A DNA stretch of 64,000 nucleotides from Bacteroides fragilis. Its GTDB lineage: Bacteria; Bacteroidota; Bacteroidia; Bacteroidales; Bacteroidaceae. The stretch is taken from assembly GCF_002849695.1 (NCBI RefSeq), contig NZ_CP018937.1:2046001-2110000 (forward strand). The letters are read 5' to 3'. Each line of letters starts with the position of its first letter. Within the stretch, counting starts at the first letter, position 1. The translations under genes were made by a program, and so were the position numbers. This document shows positions 17,120-26,510 of this stretch, one piece after another. The notes below the pieces were generated by a model that was not told the origin of the DNA, ran no database searches, and worked only from the letters and a program-made list of their open reading frames with translations.

Positions 17120-18293
17120 ACTATCGCAGATTTCCTTCATCATCACACGTGAATTCCGTGCCATCAGTACCAGTTATGCCGTACTGTTGGTGCTGATGGG
17201 AGGTATCTTTGTTTATGGGCTGCTCTATAATTACATGTATGCTCCCAACATCGTGACCGACGCTCCCGTAGCAGTTGTCGACAACTCGCACAGCAGCCTT
17301 AGCCGCCAATACATCCGTTGGCTGGACGCCACGCCGCAAGTAGCCGTCTATGCACAGGCAATGGACTACCGGGAAGCCCGCGAATGGATGAAAGAAGGCA
17401 AAGTGCAAGGCATTCTGTATATTCCGCATGATTTCGAAACCCGCGTCTTTCAAGGACGGGAAGCAGTGTTCTCGCTATACGCCACCACAGATGCCTTTCT
17501 CTATTTCGAGGCGTTGCAGGAAGCCACTTCACGTGTATACCTTGCCCTCAATGATGCCCACCGCATGGATGGTGCCGTATTCCTTCCTCCACAGGGACTG
17601 CTTGCCGTAATGATGGCTAAACCTGTCAACATAGCAGGCACGGCACTCTATAACCACACCGAAGGGTATGGCTCCTATCTGATTCCGGCTGTCATGATGG
17701 TCATTATCTTTCAGACATTGCTGATGGTCATCGGTATGCTGACGGGCGACGAATATCAGCACCGTGCCACAGAGCCGTTACTTCCGGGATTCAGGACGAC
17801 CGGTAAAAACGGGCTTTGGGGAGCGGCAACTCGCCTTGTGGCGGGAAAAACATTTGTATATTGCGGGCTTTATGCGATCTTTTCCATGTTCCTGCTCGGG
17901 CTGTTACCCCACTTCTTCAGTATCCCCAACATTGGGAACGGACTGTACATCACCGCCATGATGGTGCCTTACCTGATGGCAACCTCTTTCTTCGGGTTGG
18001 CCGCCTCGCGTTTCTTCACCGATTCGGAAGCCCCACTGCTGATGATCGCTTTCTTCTCGGTGGGACTGATTTTCCTGTCGGGAGTCTCCTATCCGTTGGA
18101 GCTGATGCCCTGGTATTGGCGTATGATGCACTACATCATCCCGGCCGCACCCGCCACTCTCGCCTTCGTCAAGCTGAACTCGATGGGGGCCGATATGGCA
18201 GACATACAACCGGAATACATTACCTTATGGATACAGGTCGTTGTTTATTTCGGACTTAGCGTGTGGGTATACAAGAAGAAACTGGAAGCGTAA
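17103..18293 (+). CDS. ABC-2 type transporter permease, second subunit
   Basis: 396 residues with the same layout as its neighbour: N-terminal membrane segment (VLLVLMGGIFVYGLLYNYMY), a periplasmic domain beginning TDAPVAVVDNSHSSLSRQYI, and a C-terminal membrane block (about 195-390, FQTLLMVIGMLTGDEYQHRA, then ATSFFGLAASRFFTDSEAPL). It is probably the heteromeric partner of the upstream permease. Its 3' end overlaps the convergent histidine kinase gene by 38 nt. Confidence 0.92.
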   Translation: MKISGKLSQISFIITREFRAISTSYAVLLVLMGGIFVYGLLYNYMYAPNIVTDAPVAVVDNSHSSLSRQYIRWLDATPQVAVYAQAMDYREAREWMKEGKVQGILYIPHDFETRVFQGREAVFSLYATTDAFLYFEALQEATSRVYLALNDAHRMDGAVFLPPQGLLAVMMAKPVNIAGTALYNHTEGYGSYLIPAVMMVIIFQTLLMVIGMLTGDEYQHRATEPLLPGFRTTGKNGLWGAATRLVAGKTFVYCGLYAIFSMFLLGLLPHFFSIPNIGNGLYITAMMVPYLMATSFFGLAASRFFTDSEAPLLMIAFFSVGLIFLSGVSYPLELMPWYWRMMHYIIPAAPATLAFVKLNSMGADMADIQPEYITLWIQVVVYFGLSVWVYKKKLEA

Positions 18294-20157
18294 ACCAGAA
18301 GCGTGAGCCCTTCCCAAATTCGGAAGTGACGCCGATACGTCCGCCCATCTTTTCGATAATGCTCTTGCACAAAGGAAGGCCGAGACCCGTACCCTGTACG
18401 AAACTGTCTACTTTCATAAAGCGGTCGAAAACTGCCGTCTGATTCTCAGCAGAGATACCGATGCCGGTATCTTCTACAAACATTTCAAGCTGCCGGGCGG
18501 CATCGATCTGATAACCGATGGTGATAGTGCCCCGGTGCGTAAACTTAATCGCATTGCTCACGAAATTGGTAATCACCTGGTTCAAGTATCCGCTGTCGGC
18601 ATTGAACCAGGCATCGAGCGGTGAGTCTTCATCGATCCGTAACTCTACTCCTTCGGGTACTCTGTCCTTCATCTTCTGTAGCATCATGGCACAGAACTGA
18701 TAAAGATAAACAGGTTTCGGCATATACTCAAACGAACCTGCATCGATCTTAGAAAGGTCGATGATATCGGAGAACAGTTGCAGGAGCAATACGTTGTTTT
18801 TCTGTATGGTCTGACGGAACTCTTCCTGCTCCGCCGGATCGTCCACTGTCATCAGAAGGTCGGAAAAGCCGACAATGGCATTAAGCGGCGTACGTATTTC
18901 ATGGCTGATATTTGCCAGAAAAGCGGACTTCAACCGGTTGGACTCTTCCGCTTTATCGCGGGCTGCCCTGAGCTCTGCCTCTGTTTCTTTCTGGACCGTT
19001 ATGTCATAGTTCACCTCTACTAATTCCAGTCTCGGATCGGGCGACTGGTAGGAAGTCACCATGGAAGATTTATGTATCCAGTTCCATTCGTCCGAACCCT
19101 CTGCCCGGCGGATACGCAGATCACCATCAAAGAAACGTTCCGTACCCGCTTTGGCCTTTTCATAGAAATCGAGTACCAACTTCCGGTCATCGGGGTGCAT
19201 GTACGAAAACACACCGATAATATCCGTCAGCGGCGTGTCATGGCTTTCACCCAGATTCCTGTACCACTGGCGGATAGCGTATCCGGTGTGATTCAGCAGG
19301 TTGATTTTCGCATATCCCACCTTGGAATAGTCGGAAATAATAGAGAAGAAGTTCTCAAAGTCATGCACTTTGCTCAGTGCATTATTGCGTTCGGTATTAT
19401 CTATATTCATCAGCAGATAGTTCGACAGATTCCCTTCCGCATCATAGAGCATCAGGCTCCGCACATCAAGATCGACCATCCCCTTCCGTTCCGACCGGAA
19501 GAGCCTGCGTTCTTCGTCGAAGTTATAATGCAAATGAAAACTGCCGGGACAGCCGGCTTGAAGGCTTTCAAGCATATCCTGAGTCACATTGGGGCTCTCA
19601 AACAGGCTCAGGCCGATGATCCGGTTCTTGTCTGTTACTCCGAATATCTCGAGGTTCCGGTTATTGCAGTCCAGCAACACGCCCTCCTTATTATATAGCT
19701 CGAGACCGACCGGAATGTTGTTGAATATATCGTGAAACAACTTATCGCTACGTTGGCTCCATACGCACTGATAGCCTTCTGTCTCCGGGTTTTCTATCCG
19801 TTGGCTATATCCGGTAGCAATCAGCTGTCCTTCTTCATTTTCCTCTTCCATGCTCAGTGCGCAGTGCATCCAGAAGATGTTACCGTGGCTGGAAGATACG
19901 GGAAAGGTCTGTTCGAATACTCCTTTTTGGGGAATGGACATGAATTCGTCCGTAATGCGTTTGCGATAGTCCCGGCGTACAGTGGACATTAATTCGTCTA
20001 TGCTCAACAATTCACTGCTGACTTCCAGCGCCTTAAGCAGGGTTTCCGCAATAAGGCATTGTCCTGTGTTAAAGTTCACTTCCCACCATCCGATTTGTGC
20101 ATCGGCACAAATCTTATTCAGTTTGGCTACATTGTCCAAAGGAGTTTTGCTAATCAT
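18256..20157 (-). CDS. PAS-domain sensor histidine kinase, no receiver domain
   Basis: 633 residues. At least three PAS-like regions occupy the N-terminal 400 residues (for example IPVGLELYNKEGVLLDCNNR around 150-170 and a PAC-like tail LVEVNYDITVQKETEAELRA). A HisKA domain with phospho-acceptor H419 (NISHEIRTPLN) and a HATPase domain (N-box NFVSNAIKFTHRG, G-boxes DTGIGIS and GTGLGLPLCKSI) follow. There are no obvious membrane segments, so it may be cytosolic. It lies 39 nt after the PduO-type gene and is probably co-transcribed with cbiA-pduO. No response regulator is adjacent. Signal unknown. Confidence 0.93.
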   Translation of the reverse strand: MISKTPLDNVAKLNKICADAQIGWWEVNFNTGQCLIAETLLKALEVSSELLSIDELMSTVRRDYRKRITDEFMSIPQKGVFEQTFPVSSSHGNIFWMHCALSMEEENEEGQLIATGYSQRIENPETEGYQCVWSQRSDKLFHDIFNNIPVGLELYNKEGVLLDCNNRNLEIFGVTDKNRIIGLSLFESPNVTQDMLESLQAGCPGSFHLHYNFDEERRLFRSERKGMVDLDVRSLMLYDAEGNLSNYLLMNIDNTERNNALSKVHDFENFFSIISDYSKVGYAKINLLNHTGYAIRQWYRNLGESHDTPLTDIIGVFSYMHPDDRKLVLDFYEKAKAGTERFFDGDLRIRRAEGSDEWNWIHKSSMVTSYQSPDPRLELVEVNYDITVQKETEAELRAARDKAEESNRLKSAFLANISHEIRTPLNAIVGFSDLLMTVDDPAEQEEFRQTIQKNNVLLLQLFSDIIDLSKIDAGSFEYMPKPVYLYQFCAMMLQKMKDRVPEGVELRIDEDSPLDAWFNADSGYLNQVITNFVSNAIKFTHRGTITIGYQIDAARQLEMFVEDTGIGISAENQTAVFDRFMKVDSFVQGTGLGLPLCKSIIEKMGGRIGVTSEFGKGSRFWFTLPVSSCIPTR

Positions 20158-20196
20158 TATGTTTGCTTTGTTTTGACAGAATTTGGGATAGGCTTC

Positions 20197-20769
20197 TTAT
20201 TTTTTCTTTTTCTTATATGCGAACGACTGCCAGCGCTCTTCCGGCCAGTCCTGTTGTTGCATGTCATAGCGTGCCATAACAAAAAACAGGTCGGACAAGC
20301 GGTTGATAAAGCTCAGGATTTCTTCCGGGACGGCATCTTGCCGGTTCAAAGTCCAAAGACGGCGTTCTGCTCTTCGGGCAACTGTGCGGGCAAACTGCAA
20401 TTGGGCAGAAACCGGTGTGCCTCCGGGCAGCAGGAAGTAACCATTCTCTTTCAGCTCGGCCGTCATCGCATCCATTTCCTGCTCACAGAAGGTTGCCAGA
20501 TGGGGTGATAGACTGTTCGGGTTCTTGTCGCGAATGGCCGACGGAGTCGCTACATGACTCATAACCACCATCAACTCCCGCTGGAGGGTATGCAGCAACC
20601 TTTGCCAGTCATGTGTTTGCGGAAGCAATGAACGGATTATGCCGATCACCGCATTCAATTCATCGATGGTTCCGTTTGCTTCAATCCGGATATCGTCTTT
20701 TTCTACCCGTTCTCCACCATGAATACCGGTTGTTCCCCGGTCGCCGGTCCGTGTATAGATTCGTTTCAT
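20197..20769 (-). CDS. pduO: Cob(I)alamin adenosyltransferase, PduO type
   Basis: Transfers adenosyl from ATP to cob(I)alamin or corrinoid intermediates. The 190-residue protein begins with the ATP-binding signature IYTRTGDRGTTGIHGGERVE and has DELNAVIG, ARTVARRAERRLWTL and FINRLSDLFFVMARY, all diagnostic of the PduO/MMAB family. The start codon overlaps the cbiA stop by one base (TAATG), so it is translationally coupled to cbiA. This is the only corrinoid adenosyltransferase seen in the window. Confidence 0.96.
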   Translation of the reverse strand: MKRIYTRTGDRGTTGIHGGERVEKDDIRIEANGTIDELNAVIGIIRSLLPQTHDWQRLLHTLQRELMVVMSHVATPSAIRDKNPNSLSPHLATFCEQEMDAMTAELKENGYFLLPGGTPVSAQLQFARTVARRAERRLWTLNRQDAVPEEILSFINRLSDLFFVMARYDMQQQDWPEERWQSFAYKKKKK

Positions 20770-22103
20770 TATTCAAATAATTTAAGTAAATCAATCTCTC
20801 CCCAGTATAGATGCGTGTAACTGGCTATCACGTTTTTGTATCGGAACACAGGTGTGCCGACAGGTATTCCCTTGGCATTGTATACCTGAGTGACAGACTC
20901 CGGCAGTTCTTCCGTCTTCGGTTCGAATTGCGTATAGTGGAACTCGTGGCCGCGAAGATGCTGTCCGTTATAATCGAAAGACCGATACCCCAACGTCAAA
21001 CGCCTGTCGGCTTTACGGCTTGAAATATAGAAAGGAAATACCCCTGTTTGCAGTCCGGTCGCAATCCCCGGATGTTCCGGCCGGTCGAAGAGGATACCTT
21101 TAGAAAGGTAAATCATCCCTCCGCATTCGGCAAGCACGCGCCCGCCCGCCTCTGCATAGTTACGGACAGACTGCATTCTTCGCCAAGCCCGACTCAGCCG
21201 GGTATGACATTTCTCCGGATAGCCTCCGGGAAGATAGAGCAGATCGGTTCCTTTCGGCAACGGACGATTGTGTTCAGGATTGAAAAAGGTAACGGTTCCC
21301 AAACGGCGAAGTATATCCAGATGTTCCTGATAGATGAAAGAAAAAGACTCTGCACTGCATGCCACGGATATTTTTAAATCTCCTTGCCGGAAAGTATCCG
21401 GAGTAGAAGGTATGGGGGCAGGAAGCATTGTCTCTTCAAGCAGGCGGGTATAGTCGATGTGTGTTTCCATTAAGGCGGTCAACTCTTCAAGTGCATCCGT
21501 CCCTCCCGAACGGCTGAAGTCCAGCCCCAAGTAACGGGATTCCTGCACCAGATTCTCCCGCTTAGGCAAATATCCTAAACAGGAAATACCCAGTTCGCTA
21601 CATACTTCCTGTAGCATTTCGTAATGACGGGGAGACCCTACACGGTTAAAGATAACTCCCGCTATTCTTATCTCAGGACGGAAATGAAGGAAGCCCGAAA
21701 GCAGAGGCGCCATCGAGTAGGCCGCCGACTTGGCATCGACTACCAATACGACGGGTAAATTCAGCAAGCGGGCTATTTCGGCCGAAGAACCCCGGTCACG
21801 GTCATATCCGTCATACATGCCCATCATCCCCTCCACAATACAGGCATCGGCCCCTGTGGCATAGCGGGCATAAAGTTCCCCCACATGCTCTGCCGAAGCC
21901 ATAAAGGTATCCAGGTTAATGGAAGGACGCCCGCAAACTGCCGTATGATATTTGGTATCGATATAGTCGGGCCCGCACTTGAAAGGTTGTACTTTCAACC
22001 CTTTCTTTATCAATAGTGCCATTAATCCGCGACTGACCGTTGTCTTTCCGCTGCCCGAAGAAGGGGCTGCTATCAGAAACTGAGAAATCATCCTACACTC
22101 CAT
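20769..22103 (-). CDS. cbiA: Cobyrinic acid a,c-diamide synthase
   Basis: Glutamine-dependent amidation of side chains a and c of (cobalt) cobyrinic acid. The 444-residue protein has an N-terminal P-loop (APSSGSGKTTVSRGLMALL), the CbiA motif FKCGPDYIDTKYHTAVCGR, VEGMMGMYDG and a C-terminal glutaminase with Cys in LAECGGMIYLSKG. I start it at 22103 (MECRMISQF), with 22091 as an alternative. The in-frame extension to 22262 overlaps the upstream gene and the -7 box at 22123-22130, so it is unlikely to be translated. Confidence 0.95.
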   Translation of the reverse strand: MECRMISQFLIAAPSSGSGKTTVSRGLMALLIKKGLKVQPFKCGPDYIDTKYHTAVCGRPSINLDTFMASAEHVGELYARYATGADACIVEGMMGMYDGYDRDRGSSAEIARLLNLPVVLVVDAKSAAYSMAPLLSGFLHFRPEIRIAGVIFNRVGSPRHYEMLQEVCSELGISCLGYLPKRENLVQESRYLGLDFSRSGGTDALEELTALMETHIDYTRLLEETMLPAPIPSTPDTFRQGDLKISVACSAESFSFIYQEHLDILRRLGTVTFFNPEHNRPLPKGTDLLYLPGGYPEKCHTRLSRAWRRMQSVRNYAEAGGRVLAECGGMIYLSKGILFDRPEHPGIATGLQTGVFPFYISSRKADRRLTLGYRSFDYNGQHLRGHEFHYTQFEPKTEELPESVTQVYNAKGIPVGTPVFRYKNVIASYTHLYWGEIDLLKLFE

Positions 22104-22122
22104 ATTGTCAGTTTTTATCCTG

Positions 22123-22130
22123 CAAAGATA
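22123..22130 (-). promoter_or_regulatory. -7 promoter box for cbiA-pduO-kinase
   Basis: A perfect TATCTTTG on the minus strand 20 nt upstream of the cbiA ATG, between cbiA and the upstream membrane gene. The cbiA group may thus have its own promoter as well as readthrough from the riboswitch operon. Confidence 0.5.
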
Positions 22131-22174
22131 CGGATATTTCTCTCTAAGGGTATACCTTTGTCTGTAAAAATGCG

Positions 22175-22909
22175 CTATGGCTGCTGGGTCGGCACCAGTT
22201 CCAGAAACATGGTCGTGGTCAGTAAAATCCCGATAGATACGCAGACAAGAATAAGTAACCAATTAATATATTTTGCTTTAGGCTTGGTATCGGCATGCAG
22301 ATTGTTGAGGAAATACTCCCGGAAAAAGAGGTATAATGCGGGAATCGTTGCACTGGCCAGCAGAAAATCTTCCGGAATATTAAAGAAGTAAGTTTTCGAC
22401 AAACCGATAAGAGACCAATGGCACAGGAACAATACCAGAAACATATTCACTTTGCGCGAGAATAACAGAAGCAGACCGATGGTAAAAACGGTTACCGAGC
22501 AAGGCATCACCGGCGATGTAATGCCGGGAAAAGCAAGTCCCCTTGCGACAGACACCAAAGGATATACGAATGGCAAAGCCAACAGCACATACGAAAGCAT
22601 ATCGTATTTATGCGTACGCTCAAAAGTGGTATATCCGGTGATGGCATCCCACACCCATATCGTAGCCATAACAATCCAAAACATAGCCAATGCCCCGTTA
22701 TAGCTGCGCTCGTTACAACAGATGGCATAGTATGCGATGGCAATCCACAAATACAGAAAAACCATATACAGTTTCATGCCCATCTTTACCCATGGACGGG
22801 GATTCTTTATTAGCATCACTGTCAGCAGCAAGCCGGCAACAATGATCAACAACTGATAGATCCAGGTAGCAGAATTATAATACGCAATAGTTTTCCAGAA
22901 TATCTCCAT
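22175..22909 (-). CDS. Multi-spanning membrane protein, DUF6064-like
   Basis: 244 residues with about seven hydrophobic segments (IYQLLIIVAGLLLTVMLI, LYMVFLYLWIAIAYYAI, GALAMFWIVMATIWVWDAIT and further ones) and a short polar C-terminus. The pattern resembles the DUF6064 family, whose function is unknown. It lies between the YjjPB-like pair (33-nt gap) and cbiA on the same strand, downstream of a cobalamin riboswitch. A transport role is possible but only inferred. Confidence 0.65.
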   Translation of the reverse strand: MEIFWKTIAYYNSATWIYQLLIIVAGLLLTVMLIKNPRPWVKMGMKLYMVFLYLWIAIAYYAICCNERSYNGALAMFWIVMATIWVWDAITGYTTFERTHKYDMLSYVLLALPFVYPLVSVARGLAFPGITSPVMPCSVTVFTIGLLLLFSRKVNMFLVLFLCHWSLIGLSKTYFFNIPEDFLLASATIPALYLFFREYFLNNLHADTKPKAKYINWLLILVCVSIGILLTTTMFLELVPTQQP

Positions 22910-22942
22910 AAAATATAGATTCTTATTAAACAGATTAATTTA

Positions 22943-23428
22943 TTAATGCCGCGTCAGGGAAAATGCTTTGTGAGGAAACAGGAACATGGGGAAAGTGGCT
23001 CCCACCGCCAACATAAAGATAACGGTACAGGTCACCAGTCCGTTGGCAAAGAATGTCTCCATGTATTTACCCAGCCGCTCCGGCTCGTTCATTGTTTGCA
23101 GACTCATAATCAGTGAAAACACCATGTTATAAGCAAACTTACCCGGAATCATCGGAAGCAATGCCGGTATATAGAGTACGGTCATCGGGCAATATACTTT
23201 CTGCCCGAGCCACAAGCTGCCGAAACCGATAATCAATGCTCCGAACAAAGAAGCCGTAGCAATATCCACCCCCAGAAAAGTCATCAGGCAATAACGGCAG
23301 GCATGTCCGGCAGCCGCAAGTAACGCAATCATCTTGAAAGCCCGCAACGGCGGATCGGATATAGCCCCAAAACCAATACCCGCAATTGCGGCAAAAAATC
23401 CATCGGAAAGAATATCTAAAGCTATCAT
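22943..23428 (-). CDS. yjjB: Threonine/serine exporter family, YjjB-like half (DUF3815)
   Basis: 161 residues with four or five hydrophobic helices (IAGIGFGAISDPPLRAFKMI, FGALIIGFGSLWLGQKVYCP, VLYIPALLPMIPGKFAYNMV). This matches the ThrE C-terminal half found as a separate YjjB protein. It overlaps the partner gene yjjP by 4 nt. Together they form the split ThrE-type carrier; the E. coli YjjPB pair has been linked to succinate export, while ThrE exports Thr/Ser. The substrate here is unknown. Confidence 0.88.
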   Translation of the reverse strand: MIALDILSDGFFAAIAGIGFGAISDPPLRAFKMIALLAAAGHACRYCLMTFLGVDIATASLFGALIIGFGSLWLGQKVYCPMTVLYIPALLPMIPGKFAYNMVFSLIMSLQTMNEPERLGKYMETFFANGLVTCTVIFMLAVGATFPMFLFPHKAFSLTRH

Positions 23429-24201
23429 ATCAAACTGTTTTTAACCATTAACAATGTAAACGAAAGACCTATCGCAATGCTGACAATCAGCAGGGCAGCC
23501 TCCGTCAACCGGGCAAATCCCGTGAGGATATATCCTTCTACAATATCGATCACACCGTTGATCAGCGGCACGCCAGGTACCAGATAAAGCACGCTGGTTG
23601 CAAGGGCTATCTCAGAGGTAGTGTCAAAAATAAGTGCTGTCGACGCACATAATGACGCAACAAAAGCGGAAACAATAAAAATGATATAATGATTTATTTT
23701 CTTCTTCTGCATCTGTTGCTTCAGGAAAAGTCCCGTGATAGTAGCCGAAAAGACAATGCTCATAGAAATGATATCACCACCAAACAACTTACAGAATGAA
23801 GCATTGGCGAATCCAACCAGCAGAAGCACAAACAACGGATCTATTTTCGGTGCCGATATAATTTTATTGAACTTGTCCGCCAACTCGTGTAAAGGCAGAT
23901 GCTTGTCATAAACCTCCCAACTCAAAGCACTCAATTCAGAGTTGTGTTCAAAACTGATCGGATGGGCAGGAATATCAATTACTTCGTTACAAGCCTCACG
24001 CGTTTCGTTATCAATAATGGTCAGGATAATGTTTTTATGAAAAACACTCAACTTCACATCCACCCCATAGGCTTCTCCGATACGCTTCGAGTTACGGATG
24101 ACACGTGAGGTGTGCACACCTGCTCCCATCAGATGGGCCGAATATCCGGCAATGAACTTGGATATGGAAATCAAAGATTCATTTGTAGTCATAATGCTCA
24201 C
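23425..24201 (-). CDS. yjjP: Threonine/serine exporter family, YjjP-like half (DUF1212)
   Basis: 258 residues: a soluble N-terminal domain with the family motif LMGAGVHTSRVIRNSKRIGE, then EAYGVDVKLSVF and an acid/His-containing stretch, followed by five membrane helices (LFVLLLVGFANASFCKLFGG; GVPLINGVIDIVEGYILTGF). This is the ThrE N-terminal half (YjjP). The ATG at 24201 is preceded by a weak -7 box (TATCTTTT, 24229-24236). It is coupled to yjjB by a 4-nt overlap. Confidence 0.9.
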   Translation of the reverse strand: MSIMTTNESLISISKFIAGYSAHLMGAGVHTSRVIRNSKRIGEAYGVDVKLSVFHKNIILTIIDNETREACNEVIDIPAHPISFEHNSELSALSWEVYDKHLPLHELADKFNKIISAPKIDPLFVLLLVGFANASFCKLFGGDIISMSIVFSATITGLFLKQQMQKKKINHYIIFIVSAFVASLCASTALIFDTTSEIALATSVLYLVPGVPLINGVIDIVEGYILTGFARLTEAALLIVSIAIGLSFTLLMVKNSLI

Positions 24202-24312
24202 TTTTTAAAATCGGGCGCAAAAGTACAAAAAAGATAGGAAAGAGAGACATGATGCAACCTTTCATTTTATCCAAATCTTGTTTCGCGCCGCGTAATGTTG
24301 TTATTTCTAAAG

Positions 24313-26001
24313 TTAACCTAATGCCAAAATAAGGATCTGTGCAGTAAGTACCCGCAGGAACATGGTCAATGGATAAACCGTAGCATAACCAACCGCAGGC
24401 GCATCGCACGAAGTCAGGTCATTGCAATAAGCCAATGCCGGCGGATTGGTGGTCGATCCGGCCAGCACACCGATCAACGTGTAATAATTTAACTTAAAGA
24501 CACAACGTCCGATGATTCCTGCCAATAACAGAGGAAGCACAGTGATAATGATGCCATAACCAATCCACACATAGCCTCCCTCATAAATAATTGTTTCTAC
24601 AAACCCTCTGCCGGCTCCCAGTCCCACACAAGCCAGAAAAAGTGATATGCCGATTTCGCGAATCATCAGATTAGCACTCATTGTAGTGTAGGTAATCAGT
24701 TTATACTGCGGTCCAAAACGGCTGATAAGGATGGATACAATCAATGGTCCTCCTGCTAATCCCAGCTTGACAGGCTGAGGAATGCCGGGAAACATAAAAG
24801 GAAGACTACCTAAAATACATCCTAAAGCAATACCCAGAAAAATAGGAATCAGATTGGGATGGTTCAGCCGTTTCATCGAATTACCCAATACTTTCTCAGC
24901 GTGGCTTACTGCCAACTCACTCCCCACAATGGTAACACGATCTCCCATTTGTAACTGTAGTTGCGGGGCGGCTACTAAATCAACTCCCGAACGATTGACA
25001 CGAGTGACACTGGCACCAAAATTATTGCGGATCTTTAGCTGTGAAAGTGTTTTGCCGTTCAATTCTGGTTTAGTTATCAAAATACGGCGGGACACTAACT
25101 CCTTATTCAACTGCTCCCATTCCATATCAATCGGTTTACCAAAAAAAGCTGTGATAGCCTCCATATCTATTGGAGTGGCAATCACCAATATTTTATCCTG
25201 CAGGTGCAATACCGTATCAGAGTTGACCAGCTCCGTCTCTTTCTTTCCGTCATGGTGACGGATACGTGATACAACGAAATTGCGGTTTACCAACGGACGT
25301 ATTTCTTTGATTCTTTTCCCTTCCAAGGCTTCATTTCTGACTTCCAGAGAAACAGGCCGGACAGTTAGTTCCTGTAGATGTCCCAACCCCTGCTCTGCGT
25401 GGGCTTCCTCTTGTTTTGTATTAATATGAAGAAGATATTTTAGTCCCAGCAAAGACAAAATACACCCTACCACTCCCAACGGATACGCCACGGCATATCC
25501 CAAAGCGATCTCCGGGGCATCAATTCCATTCAAATCACTATTTGCCTGTTGAGCCGCACCCAGTCCGGGAGTATTGGTTACCGCCCCTGAAAGGATGCCC
25601 ACCATGGTCGTTATAGGTATACCTGTTATAAGATGTATGGAAACCGTAATAATGACTCCCGCGAAAACAACCGTCATAGCCAATACATTCAGTGTAAAAC
25701 CTCCTTTCTTGAAAGCGGAAAAGAACCCCGGTCCCACTTGTAAGCCAATGGAATAAACAAACAGAATCAGTCCGAATTCCTTCAGAAAATGAAGTAAGTG
25801 CTCGTCCAGGTTCAAATTAAAATGCCCGAATACAATGCCGACAAATAAAATCCAGGTGACTCCCAAAGAAATACCTGCCACTTTTATTTTAGCCAACATG
25901 ATACCAAATGCAATGACAAGCGACAAAATAAGTACGGAGTGTGCCACTCCTCCACCCCATAGGTTGGGGTAACCTTCAAAAAGATTTCTTAAAAGTTCCA
26001 T
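24313..26001 (-). CDS. AspT/YidE/YbjL-family antiporter with two TrkA-C domains
   Basis: 562 residues. Two homologous membrane halves, each with five or six helices ([40 protein letters not shown] and the matching [20 protein letters not shown]), flank two cytosolic TrkA-C (RCK_C) domains around residues 205-375. This is the aspartate:alanine exchanger superfamily layout. The gene begins 12 nt after a small CWC zinc-ribbon gene behind a cobalamin riboswitch, which suggests a corrinoid- or cobalt-related substrate; that is inference, as the family has no known B12 member. Confidence 0.92.
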   Translation of the reverse strand: MELLRNLFEGYPNLWGGGVAHSVLILSLVIAFGIMLAKIKVAGISLGVTWILFVGIVFGHFNLNLDEHLLHFLKEFGLILFVYSIGLQVGPGFFSAFKKGGFTLNVLAMTVVFAGVIITVSIHLITGIPITTMVGILSGAVTNTPGLGAAQQANSDLNGIDAPEIALGYAVAYPLGVVGCILSLLGLKYLLHINTKQEEAHAEQGLGHLQELTVRPVSLEVRNEALEGKRIKEIRPLVNRNFVVSRIRHHDGKKETELVNSDTVLHLQDKILVIATPIDMEAITAFFGKPIDMEWEQLNKELVSRRILITKPELNGKTLSQLKIRNNFGASVTRVNRSGVDLVAAPQLQLQMGDRVTIVGSELAVSHAEKVLGNSMKRLNHPNLIPIFLGIALGCILGSLPFMFPGIPQPVKLGLAGGPLIVSILISRFGPQYKLITYTTMSANLMIREIGISLFLACVGLGAGRGFVETIIYEGGYVWIGYGIIITVLPLLLAGIIGRCVFKLNYYTLIGVLAGSTTNPPALAYCNDLTSCDAPAVGYATVYPLTMFLRVLTAQILILALG

Positions 26002-26013
26002 AGTATAATATAG

Positions 26014-26229
26014 TTAGATTCGTTCAATACTTAGCTTTCCGGAAGATGTGTCGTCCTTCACGCTATGTGCAATGTCCTCCAAGCATGAATGACACAAACA
26101 GTCTGTGTAATTTTCTTTAATATAAGCGTATTGGAATGCGTCCAGTTTCACACTTGCACAATGACACAACATTATATTGTCATGCCGGCACTCAAAAGCA
26201 ACACCACAACGAGGACATACCTTTTTCAT
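26014..26229 (-). CDS. Small cysteine-rich CWC-type zinc-ribbon protein
   Basis: About 71 residues (MKKVCPRCGVAFECRHDNIM, then LCHCASVKL and CLCHSCLEDIAH). The CPxCG...FECRHDN...CHC...CxC..C spacing matches the cysteine-rich CWC family, small proteins of unknown function that probably bind zinc. An ATG two codons upstream (26235) is equally possible. It is the first gene after the minus-strand cobalamin riboswitch, 12 nt from the AspT-like transporter gene. Confidence 0.8.
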   Translation of the reverse strand: MKKVCPRCGVAFECRHDNIMLCHCASVKLDAFQYAYIKENYTDCLCHSCLEDIAHSVKDDTSSGKLSIERI

Positions 26230-26309
26230 CGGCATACCACCTTTCCATCTTTTTTGAAGTTAATCTTTTTTCGTACTGCTTTCCTAATCCCACGAGTAAA
26301 AACAGCCTT

Positions 26310-26496
26310 TGATGAATGGCAGGTCTTCTGACTTACTCCTTATCCTGAAGCCTTCCCGATGTTTCAAATCCGACACCAGTGGCAAAAGATGTTTCCAAGA
26401 TATATAAACGGAGCTTCACAGCAGCGGGACTGTTTGGGACTTACACCCAATTCCCTTTTAATCCGAATGACGAGAATCTTCATCCGAAACCAATTC
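26310..26496 (-). ncRNA. Cobalamin riboswitch upstream of the CWC/AspT-like operon
   Basis: Read on the minus strand, the B12-box landmarks appear in order: AAAAGGGAATTGGGTGTAAG, TCCCAAACAGTCCCGCTGCT with GTGAAGC, GCCACTGG, GGGAAGGC, and AGTCAGAAGACCTGCC. These are the conserved segments of the cobalamin aptamer. A -7 box (TATCTTTG, 26508-26501) sits just upstream. The first start codon (26229) is about 80 nt downstream, space for a translational or terminator switch. Confidence 0.93.
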
Positions 26497-26500
26497 GGGA

Positions 26501-26508
26501 CAAAGATA
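26501..26508 (-). promoter_or_regulatory. -7 promoter box for the minus-strand riboswitch operon
   Basis: A perfect TATCTTTG on the minus strand directly 5' of the aptamer; transcript start near 26496. Confidence 0.55.
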
Positions 26509-26510
26509 AA

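Noticed and set aside
20769..22262. Longer cbiA reading frame starting at 22262
   Set aside because: The extension overlaps the upstream membrane gene and a perfect -7 box; the family N-terminus starts at 22103 or 22091.
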